A stretch of 5,464 nt of DNA. Origin: an uncultured Eubacteriales bacterium. GTDB lineage: Bacteria > Bacillota_A > Clostridia > Christensenellales > Aristaeellaceae. This document shows positions 1-5,406 of this stretch, one piece after another. Position numbers and translations under genes: made by a program. Position 1 is the first letter of the stretch; each line of letters starts with the position of its first letter. The notes under the pieces were generated by a model. It saw only the letters and a program-made list of their open reading frames with translations. It did not search any database and was not told where the DNA came from. The DNA lies in the NCBI GenBank assembly GCA_900313545.1, contig OMRS01000189.1, positions 1 through 5,464 of the forward strand, written 5' to 3'.

Positions 1-2382
1 GACGAATCGCTGCGGATGCTTGAGCTGGGCGAGCTGGATGCCTACATCACCGTGGACTCCTTCACCCATCCGGACCGGGCCGTTCCAGTCTTCAAGCTCG
101 GTTCCTCCGACATCTTCTGCGCGGTGACCAGGTCCCGGCCGGATCTTCTTGCCGAACTGAACAGTGCCATCAGCCGCATCGAGGATGAGGACCGTTACTT
201 CATCACGCAGCTGTTCGTCAAGTATTTCAGGCGGACCGGAGCCAACGCCTTCCTGACCTCCGGCGAGGTGGAATGGATCAACCGGAACCAGAAGATCCGA
301 ATCGGCTATCTGGACAACCACCTGGCCTTCTGCGCCATGGACCGGGCCACAGGGGAGCTCAGGGGTGCGCTCAAGGACTGGCTCCACTACGCATCCGACT
401 CCCTGGCCAATGCGCATCTTGACTTTGAAACCCGCGCCTATCCCACCCTGGAAGCCACCCTGGATGCCCTGTCAAATGGAGAAGTGGATGCCATTTTTCC
501 GATTTCCCTGAGCGTCTCCGATGCCGACAGCCGCGGCCTTGTCATGACCCCGGCCATCATGCACACGGACATCCACGCGATCATCCGCCAGAGCGACCAG
601 CAGAATTTTTTCGGCAAAGCCCATACCGTTCTCGCCGTTCCTGAGGGGTATCCGAACTTTGATTCCCTCATTCAGGACCATTTCCCGAACTGGGTGAAGG
701 TGGTCTACCCCACCACAAACGACTGTCTCAAGGCGGTCTACGATCACATTGCCGACTGCGTCCTGATCAGCAATTACCGCTACAACACCATCGCCAGACT
801 GTGTGAAAAGTACCGTTTCACCTCCTTTGCCACCGGCATCAGCGAGGACATCAGCTTCGCCGTGCGCAAGGGGGAACCCGATCTTTACTCCATCCTGGCC
901 AAAGCCGTCGGTCTGGTCCCGATCTCCACGGTCAACGCCGTCATGTCCTACCACATCTCTGAGGAGGCCCGCCTCTCCCTGGCGGATTATATCGAAGACA
1001 ATCTGGTCCTGTTCATGGCCATCATCATCGCCGTGCTGCTGGTCATCCTCGGGCTGCTGTTCTACACCTCGCAGGCGCACCGCAAAGCCAGACGGCTGAT
1101 CTCCGCCACGGAAACCGACCGCCTGACCGGCCTGTACAGCCGCAACTATTTCTTCCAGTATGCCAACCGCATGTACACCGGGCAATCCTCCGAACACATG
1201 GATGCCATCGTGGTCAACATCGAACAGTTCCATTCCGTCAATGAGCTGAACGGGCGGGAATTCGGAGACATGGTGCTGCGCGTGCTCGGCAGCGAGATCC
1301 GCTCCATCGCACAGGAGCACAAGGGAATCGCCGGACGCTTTGAGGCTGACCGGTTTGCCATCTACTGCCGGCACACCGATGCCTATCAGGAGTTTTTTGA
1401 CCGTCTGCAGTCCAGATTGGACACCCTGTCTCCCAACACCCGGCTCCGTCTTCGCATGGGCGTCATGCCATGGCAGGACCGGGTCGAACCCGAACAGCTC
1501 TTTGACCTGGCCAGGACCGCCTGCAGCATGGCCCGGGGGCAGTTCGTCCGGCGCCCGATCATCTTCGATGAAAAGATCCGCGAGCGCGAGCTCTATGAAC
1601 AGCGTCTGCAGAACGACCTGCGGCGCGCCCTGGATTCCTACGAGTTCGAAGTCTTCTATCAGCCCGTTTTCGATATCCAGTGCGAACCCCCCCGGCTTGT
1701 CAGCGCGGAGGCGCTGGTGCGCTGGCGGCATCCCGAGATGGGCCTGATCCCGCCGGACGACTTCATCCCGCTGTTTGAACGCAGCGGGCAGATCGGCGAG
1801 GTCGACAAGCACGTCTGGTCGGAAGCCGCGCGCCAGATCTCCCGCTGGAGAGAAAAGAACGGAATCCTCCTCCCGGTTTCCGTCAACCTGTCCCGCATGG
1901 ACGTGTTCGATCCGTCACTTGAAAGTACCCTCGACGAGATCCTTCAGTACCACGCACTGGATTATGAATACCTGAGGCTTGAAGTGACGGAATCCGCCTA
2001 TACCGAGAATGCGGACCAGCTGATCCGAGTGGTGGCCAGCCTGCGGCGCAAAGGCTTCAAGGTGGAGATGGACGATTTCGGCGCCGGCTATTCCTCGCTG
2101 AACATGCTCTCCTACATGCCCGTGGACATCCTGAAGATGGACCGGGGCTTTGTACAGGACATCGAAACCAGCGAGAAGGACATCCACCTCGTGTCCCTGA
2201 TCCTCGGCATCGCCAGAACGCTGAATATCCCCGTCATCGCCGAGGGCGTGGAAACCCGGGAGCAACTGCGTCTGCTCAGAGATCTGGGCTGCAACATGGT
2301 CCAGGGATTCTGTTTCTCCCCGCCTCTTGACAGCAGCGATTTTGAAGCCCGGTTCCTTCAGAGCATCTCCCCCGACATATGA
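1..2382 (+). CDS. Solute-binding sensor / degenerate GGDEF / EAL c-di-GMP phosphodiesterase (5' partial)
   Basis: Probable membrane-bound phosphodiesterase hydrolysing c-di-GMP to pGpG under control of an extracytoplasmic sensor. The frame is open from base 1 (DESLR precedes the first Met at 16), so the true start lies upstream. Numbering from that Met: residues 1-78 are the end of one SBP_bac_3-like domain, about 85-318 a second one (begins near KIRIGYLDN), 330-350 a transmembrane helix, about 366-525 a GGDEF domain and 532-775 an EAL domain. The GGDEF signature is replaced by E443-A-D-R-F447, so cyclase activity is unlikely, although DRLTGLYSR is kept. The EAL domain retains E565 (EALVRW), N624, E659, D686-D687 (DDFGAGYSS), K707, E743, E746 and Q763-G-F, the usual metal and substrate ligands, so it should be active. 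The next gene follows after 37 nt, which suggests co-transcription. The sensed ligand is unknown. Domain assignment is firm; activity is inferred. Confidence 0.93.
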   Translation, partial: DESLRMLELGELDAYITVDSFTHPDRAVPVFKLGSSDIFCAVTRSRPDLLAELNSAISRIEDEDRYFITQLFVKYFRRTGANAFLTSGEVEWINRNQKIRIGYLDNHLAFCAMDRATGELRGALKDWLHYASDSLANAHLDFETRAYPTLEATLDALSNGEVDAIFPISLSVSDADSRGLVMTPAIMHTDIHAIIRQSDQQNFFGKAHTVLAVPEGYPNFDSLIQDHFPNWVKVVYPTTNDCLKAVYDHIADCVLISNYRYNTIARLCEKYRFTSFATGISEDISFAVRKGEPDLYSILAKAVGLVPISTVNAVMSYHISEEARLSLADYIEDNLVLFMAIIIAVLLVILGLLFYTSQAHRKARRLISATETDRLTGLYSRNYFFQYANRMYTGQSSEHMDAIVVNIEQFHSVNELNGREFGDMVLRVLGSEIRSIAQEHKGIAGRFEADRFAIYCRHTDAYQEFFDRLQSRLDTLSPNTRLRLRMGVMPWQDRVEPEQLFDLARTACSMARGQFVRRPIIFDEKIRERELYEQRLQNDLRRALDSYEFEVFYQPVFDIQCEPPRLVSAEALVRWRHPEMGLIPPDDFIPLFERSGQIGEVDKHVWSEAARQISRWREKNGILLPVSVNLSRMDVFDPSLESTLDEILQYHALDYEYLRLEVTESAYTENADQLIRVVASLRRKGFKVEMDDFGAGYSSLNMLSYMPVDILKMDRGFVQDIETSEKDIHLVSLILGIARTLNIPVIAEGVETREQLRLLRDLGCNMVQGFCFSPPLDSSDFEARFLQSISPDI

Positions 2383-2403
2383 TTTCCGACGCAACAGAAA
2401 TCA
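2380..2403 (+). repeat. Intercistronic 7-bp inverted repeat
   Basis: TGATTTC (2380-2386, beginning with the stop codon of the EAL gene) and GAAATCA (2397-2403) are perfect inverted arms around a 10-nt loop. The right arm touches the ribosome binding site of the next gene. The stem is AT-rich and has no following T-run, so it is not a terminator. It might modestly influence translation of the second gene, or it may be chance. Confidence 0.35.
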
Positions 2404-2410
2404 GGAAAGG
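2403..2410 (+). promoter_or_regulatory. Ribosome binding site deciding the start of the dCache-GGDEF gene
   Basis: AGGAAAGG lies 9 nt before the ATG at 2420. A longer frame could begin at the ATG at 2327, inside the preceding EAL gene. That extension gives a 31-residue polar, proline- and arginine-containing stretch with no ribosome binding site in front. Starting at 2420 places the first transmembrane helix at residues 8-31, as expected for this architecture. Confidence 0.8.
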
Positions 2411-2419
2411 ATAGTTGCC

Positions 2420-4042
2420 ATGCATTCCCTGCGATCAAGAATCGCCGTGATGACGGTAGTCATGATTCTGATTTCAGTCACTGCCGTCACCACAGTCAGC
2501 GTACTGTTCATCCGGCGCAGCGAACACTTTGATTCCGAGCAGCTGCTCCTGCTCCTTTGCGAAACCGGCAGGAGCAACCTGAACTACTATTTCGACGGCG
2601 TCCAGAAATCGGTGGGCAAGATTGCCTCTTTCGTCGTCAATGACCTGGAGGACACGGGGCCGGAGGATCTGTCATCGCATGTGGAAAGGGTCCAGCGGGT
2701 GTTTGATGAACAGGCCCACCGGACCAGCGGAGTCCTGACCTATTATTACCGAATTGACCCTGCCGTCTCCGACACGGTGAAAGGTTTCTGGTACACCAAC
2801 CTCGACGGCAGCGAGTTCGTCTACCATGAGGTGACCGACATCACCCGCTACGACACGGATGACACCTCCCGCCTGGTCTGGTTCACCGTCCCCAAATTCA
2901 CCGGAAAGCCCGTCTGGCTCTCCCCCTACATTACAGACAACCTGGACATGCGCGTAATCTCCTACAATGTCCCGATCTACTGGAACCGCACCTTCCTCGG
3001 CGTGGTGGGGATCGAGATCGATTATTCCAGCATGGCCAGCCTGGTTGAAAGCATCCGGCTGTACAAAAACGGCTACGCCTTCCTCTGCGATGCAAAGGGA
3101 AACATCGTCTTCCATCCCCGTATCGATGTGACCCGGCTGACGCCCGAGACCATGCCCCAGGTTCCCGAAGGACTCTTGAAGAACAACACGTTCATCAGCT
3201 ATTCCTTTGACGGTGAGCAGAAGGAGGCCGCCTGGCTGGAGCTGAGCAACGGAATGCGCCTGATTGTCTCCGTGCCCATCGTTGAAACCGAGGGCGACTG
3301 GGCGAGACTGGTCATACAGATCTGCGGCATCTCCCTGATCATTCTGATCAGCCTGTGCCTGTTTACCCTGTTCTATACCGGGCATATCACCCGGCCGCTC
3401 CAGCAGCTGACCGAGGCCGCCGGGCAACTGGACAGGGGCAACTACGAGGTGAACCTCGATTATGATGCGGACGATGAAGTCGGCCGGCTGACCCGGACCT
3501 TCAGAGACCTGTCCGCGCATATGAAGAGCCATATCCAGGAACTGAAGAAACGCGCCACCATCGATGCCCTGACCTCCGTCAAGAACAAGGGGGCCTTCAG
3601 CACAGACCTCGAACTTCTGGAAAAACACGTCGCACAAAACAAATCTCCCGGATTTGCCATGGGGGTGTTTGACTGCGACAACCTGAAGATGATCAATGAC
3701 CAGTTCGGGCATGAAAAGGGCGATCTGTTCCTCAAAACCTCCTGCCAGATGATCTGTCAGGTCTTCAAGCACAGTCCCGTGTACCGCATCGGCGGAGATG
3801 AATTTGTCGTGATTCTGAGGGATCATGACTATGACCACCGGGAAGAGCTCGAAAACCTCTTCCGCCGCAGGATCAGAGAAGCCTGCACATCGACCTCAAG
3901 GATCTGGGAACAGCCCCGCATTTCCATGGGCATCGCCGAATATGATCCGGCGGTTGACCGCTCCGCGTCGGAAACCCTGCGGCGTGCGGACCGGATCATG
4001 TATGCGGACAAGCGCCAGCACAAAGGCTCCCAAAAGCCCTGA
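2420..4042 (+). CDS. dCache-HAMP-GGDEF membrane diguanylate cyclase
   Basis: Probable diguanylate cyclase (2 GTP to c-di-GMP) of 540 residues with an extracytoplasmic sensor. TM1 is at residues 8-31, a double Cache (dCache_1-like) domain at about 33-290, TM2 at 297-319, HAMP at about 321-373 (HITRPLQQL...DEVGRL) and GGDEF at about 378-535. The cyclase features are D382-ALTSVKNK, the metal and substrate segment D418-CDNLKMIND427, G458-GDEF462 preceded by R456, and the late ADRIMYADK helix, so it should be active. The product-inhibition RxxD motif is absent: the equivalent positions read FKHS. In the Cache domain, R151-LV-W154-F155, Y170 and D201 partly recall the amino-acid-binding dCache signature, but the R-to-W spacing differs, so the ligand is uncertain. 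It probably forms an operon with the upstream EAL gene and is closed by the terminator at 4053-4090. The start is set by the AGGAAAGG site; an in-frame ATG at 2327 is rejected. Confidence 0.93.
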   Translation: MHSLRSRIAVMTVVMILISVTAVTTVSVLFIRRSEHFDSEQLLLLLCETGRSNLNYYFDGVQKSVGKIASFVVNDLEDTGPEDLSSHVERVQRVFDEQAHRTSGVLTYYYRIDPAVSDTVKGFWYTNLDGSEFVYHEVTDITRYDTDDTSRLVWFTVPKFTGKPVWLSPYITDNLDMRVISYNVPIYWNRTFLGVVGIEIDYSSMASLVESIRLYKNGYAFLCDAKGNIVFHPRIDVTRLTPETMPQVPEGLLKNNTFISYSFDGEQKEAAWLELSNGMRLIVSVPIVETEGDWARLVIQICGISLIILISLCLFTLFYTGHITRPLQQLTEAAGQLDRGNYEVNLDYDADDEVGRLTRTFRDLSAHMKSHIQELKKRATIDALTSVKNKGAFSTDLELLEKHVAQNKSPGFAMGVFDCDNLKMINDQFGHEKGDLFLKTSCQMICQVFKHSPVYRIGGDEFVVILRDHDYDHREELENLFRRRIREACTSTSRIWEQPRISMGIAEYDPAVDRSASETLRRADRIMYADKRQHKGSQKP

Positions 4043-4052
4043 CCCGGTTCCC

Positions 4053-4090
4053 GGGCCGTTCGCCATACGCGGGCGGCCTTGTTCATTCTT
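4053..4090 (+). terminator. Rho-independent terminator of the c-di-GMP gene pair
   Basis: The stem pairs 4054-4063 (GGCCGTTCGC) with 4069-4078 (GCGGGCGGCC): 10 pairs including two G-U, with a 5-nt loop CATAC. It is followed by the T-rich run TTGTTCATTCTT and begins 11 nt after the stop codon of the GGDEF gene. The T-run overlaps the end of the minus-strand pseudogene. On the minus strand the hairpin is not followed by a T-run, so it probably serves only the plus strand. Confidence 0.75.
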
Positions 4091-4570
4091 CTCCAGTCTC
4101 CGATTCATATTTTAGCCGAGACATGTCCTTTCCCTTTCCTGTATTGGGAACGACTGCATCTATCTCCTTTGCATTCCTATCAGCCACCGTGCTGTGGAAT
4201 CGGCGCACCCAAATACATTTTTACATACACTGCTCCGAACACCTGATTCACTACGAGATGATCATAGAGCATATTCATGTTTTCTGCCCGTTGGTCTGCT
4301 CTTCCCTTCCCTTACGCGCCTGTATTCAATCGCCGATACTATCTTCCGAACCGCCGATTTTTCAATTGAATCGCTGACTATATGATCCTGAGCCGCCGGT
4401 TTCTCATATGCAGAACTCATCACGGTTGTTTTCAAAATGAATGTGTTGTTATTGAACATCAGATCCGGCAGACCAGCCGCCTCCAGTTCCCGGCATATAC
4501 GATCCACACCCTCGCCAGATTCCTTAACATAGCCACAATCATTAAGAAAGTATAAGAAAACTGGTTTTTG
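4083..4570 (-). pseudogene. Remnant of an AlbA_2/HATPase_c_4 (RecG-like) ATP-binding regulator, C-terminal part
   Basis: Three minus-strand frames, read in order, give one recognisable C-terminus. Frame one (about 4567 down to 4262) has GYVKESGEGVDRICRELEAA, then GLPDLMF and NTFILKTTVMSS, the hallmark of the ATP-binding/AlbA_2 (Schlafen-like) regulator family. Frame two (from 4278 down to a stop at 4180) has LYDHLVVNQVFG, resembling the winged-helix start near the end of these proteins. Frame three (4184 down to a stop at 4083) has AVVPNTGKGKDM, resembling the usual final GKGKY segment. At least two frameshifts are needed. Upstream in frame one a TAG occurs at about 4575-4577 and similarity stops near 4567, where an inverted-repeat element begins. 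About 155 residues remain of a protein usually 400-600 long. Intact members bind DNA and ATP and regulate transcription or defence-like functions. The family match is from memory, not a search. Confidence 0.62.
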
Positions 4571-4618
4571 GGGAGTCTAAAGTGGCTCCCTTGTCAAGGA
4601 CATATTTTAGACAGTCCA
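4571..4618. repeat. Nested inverted-repeat element, possible insertion-sequence end
   Basis: Outer arms GTCTAAA (4575-4581) and TTTAGAC (4606-4612) are perfect inverted repeats. Inside lies the palindrome CCTTG-T-CAAGG (4589-4599), and GGGAG (4571-4575) can alternatively pair with CTCCC (4586-4590). Read on the minus strand the element begins TGGACTGTCTAAAATATG, compatible with the 5'-TG terminus of IS3-family elements. It sits exactly where the pseudogene loses similarity. No transposase frame remains nearby. The pairing is seen directly; the insertion-sequence origin is inferred. Confidence 0.45.
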
Positions 4619-4631
4619 ACCCCAAAGAGAT

Positions 4632-4661
4632 GGATCCGGTTAGCCGGATCCTTTTGTGTTT
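4632..4661 (+). terminator. Orphan Rho-independent terminator-like hairpin
   Basis: GGATCCGG (4632-4639) and CCGGATCC (4644-4651) form a perfect 8-bp stem with the tetraloop TTAG, followed by TTTTGTGTTT. This is a textbook plus-strand terminator shape. No plus-strand gene lies between the previous terminator and this one, so it probably belonged to a lost gene or to the end of a mobile element. On the minus strand only a poor T-run follows. Confidence 0.65.
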
Positions 4662-4693
4662 AAGTCTATTGGTTCGGAAAGGGTACAGAGACC

Positions 4694-4736
4694 CAGCGGA
4701 GCATTTGAGGGATATTCTCCCCGTTTTGCTTCGCTG
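4694..4736. repeat. Imperfect hairpin
   Basis: CAGCGGAGC (4694-4702) pairs with GCTTCGCTG (4728-4736): nine pairs, one of them G-U. The 25-nt loop contains a nested GGGA/TCCC (4709-4712 with 4718-4721). GTTTTCTTCTTC follows from 4741, so it could be a weak plus-strand terminator or a structured RNA remnant. It has no adjacent gene. Confidence 0.35.
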
Positions 4737-4856
4737 AGTAGTTTTCTTCTTCAGATCAGATGATTGTTGTAAGGAACAGGTTGAGATCTGCCGGTTAACC
4801 CCCGTGAGTCATCTTTTCTCCATATTCAATCCTGAAAAACCATGGCAGGCGAACTT

Positions 4857-5000
4857 CACAGCGGGACCCAAAGCGGCAATCGCAGATCAACCCAGTGGAG
4901 CCATCCTCTTTTCTACCATTTCCGCAATTCTCCAGCCTTTCCAACTTGTCCTTCTTCGTTCAGGCTCTGTGGTCAATTCTTTTTCCTTCCCCGCAATATC
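4857..5000. repeat. Diverged direct repeat, copy A
   Basis: The strongest part is 4882-4978, beginning GCAGATCAACCCAGTGGAGCC, then CTCTTTT, CCATTTCCGC, CTTGT and GTTCAG. The same order of blocks recurs 160 bp downstream in copy B, with small gaps and substitutions. Weaker similarity extends left to about 4857 (CAGCGGGA) and right to about 5000 (TTTTTCCTTCCCCGCAAT). Alignment was by eye. Confidence 0.5.
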
Positions 5001-5020
5001 TCCTGTGTAAAGCGGATACT

Positions 5021-5166
5021 GTAGCAGGGTAAAAGGGGACTGCAGGGCAACCCGGTGGCCATTCTCTTTTTTTCCATCTCCGCCAATTTCCCGTTTCTGC
5101 GAGGTTTTCTTTCTTGTTCAGTTTACTGAGCATCAAGAATCATTTGTTTTCCTTGCAGTCAATCTG
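5021..5166. repeat. Diverged direct repeat, copy B
   Basis: The strongest part is 5042-5135, beginning GCAGGGCAACCCGGTGGCC, then CTCTTTT, CCATCTCCGCCAATT, CTTGTTCAG and ATCAA, matching copy A block by block. The left edge is near TGTAGCAGGG (about 5023). The right edge (GTTTTCCTTGCAGTCAATC) merges into the first unit of the short tandem array, so the two repeat systems may be related. Confidence 0.5.
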
Positions 5167-5237
5167 CTTCCCTTGCCGCCATTCGCTTCCCTTGCCGCCA
5201 GGTTCCTCTTCCGTCGGTTGGTATTTCCTTGCCGCTT
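5146..5237. repeat. Iteron-like degenerate tandem array (period about 19 bp)
   Basis: Two exact 16-nt copies of GCTTCCCTTGCCGCCA lie at 5166-5181 and 5185-5200. A 12/16 match lies at 5146-5161 (GTTTTCCTTGCAGTCA). A more degenerate unit is at about 5201-5216 (GGTTCCTCTTCCGTCG), and another at about 5222-5237 centred on CCTTGCCGC. Starts are spaced about 20, 19, 16 and 21 bp. Spacing near two helical turns suits a protein-binding array, but the function is not shown. Confidence 0.55.
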
Positions 5238-5348
5238 TATTAAGGGTTTGGAATCCCTCCGTCATATACAGGTCACTGTCCATCTCATGTCCTCAAAAGT
5301 CGGACTCGCTTTTCTTAAATGTTCAGTTTTTCCGGGTGCATGGTACAT

Positions 5349-5398
5349 TCCTCCCGTCGGCGGCAGAAAGACTGCCGGATCCAACCGAACAAGGAGGA
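5349..5398 (+). promoter_or_regulatory. Leader hairpin able to mask the ribosome binding site
   Basis: TCCTCC (5349-5354) is perfectly complementary to GGAGGA (5393-5398), the ribosome binding site of the next gene. TCGG (5357-5360) pairs with CCGA (5385-5388). CGGCAG (5361-5366) pairs with CTGCCG (5372-5377) around an AAAGA loop. The three stems stack into one arm with a 7-nt bulge, so the folded leader would hide the Shine-Dalgarno sequence. No ligand-binding domain of a known riboswitch was recognised. Confidence 0.5.
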
Positions 5399-5399
5399 G
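5391..5399 (+). promoter_or_regulatory. Strong ribosome binding site for the 3'-edge gene
   Basis: AAGGAGGAG is a near-perfect Shine-Dalgarno sequence. Three in-frame ATGs follow at 5401, 5407 and 5413. The one at 5407 is 9 nt from GGAGG and has the best spacing; 5401 is too close and 5413 is rather far. Confidence 0.75.
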
Positions 5400-5406
5400 A
5401 ATGGGT

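Larger units (their letters stand above)
4662..5345. other. Gene-free stretch with repeats and hairpins
   Basis: No open frame here combines a ribosome binding site, reasonable length and a recognisable protein. Frames beginning at 4804 (GTG, 68 codons) and 4842 lack a Shine-Dalgarno sequence. A start-less minus-strand frame of about 85 codons (about 4806 to 4552) resembles nothing known. The base composition is more AT- and pyrimidine-rich than the operon. No tRNA or rRNA was recognised. The identifiable structures are the hairpin at 4694-4736, the diverged direct repeat and the short tandem array, each listed separately. Confidence 0.6.

Noticed and set aside
472..1812. 446-codon minus-strand open frame opposite the EAL gene
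   Set aside because: It is the antisense shadow of a GC-rich gene: low-complexity D/G/V-rich translation, no recognisable domain, and the plus-strand frame is clearly a conserved multi-domain protein.
2327..2419. In-frame ATG 31 codons upstream of the chosen start of the diguanylate cyclase
   Set aside because: It lies inside the preceding EAL gene, lacks a ribosome binding site and adds a polar stretch before the first transmembrane helix. The ATG at 2420 has AGGAAAGG at 9 nt.
2672..3838. 388-codon minus-strand open frame opposite the dCache-GGDEF gene
   Set aside because: It shows the same antisense effect of codon bias and has no family resemblance. The plus strand carries all GGDEF, HAMP and Cache motifs.
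4123..4385. Plus-strand frames of 63-84 codons opposite the regulator remnant
   Set aside because: There is no ribosome binding site or protein resemblance, and the minus strand of the same bases gives recognisable family motifs.
4552..4806. Start-less minus-strand open frame of about 85 codons
   Set aside because: It has no initiation codon with a Shine-Dalgarno sequence and no recognisable protein, and it crosses a terminator hairpin and the inverted-repeat element.
4804..5024. Overlapping plus-strand frames of 60-68 codons
   Set aside because: They have no Shine-Dalgarno sequence and no family resemblance, and they overlap the diverged direct repeat, so they are probably chance frames.
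5146..5237. Possible CRISPR array
   Set aside because: The units are 16 nt with only about 3-nt gaps and degenerate outward, with no 30-40 nt unique spacers.
5320..5349. Promoter for the edge gene (weak -35 near 5320 and TACATT at 5344-5349)
   Set aside because: The hexamers match the consensus poorly, so this cannot be supported from sequence alone.
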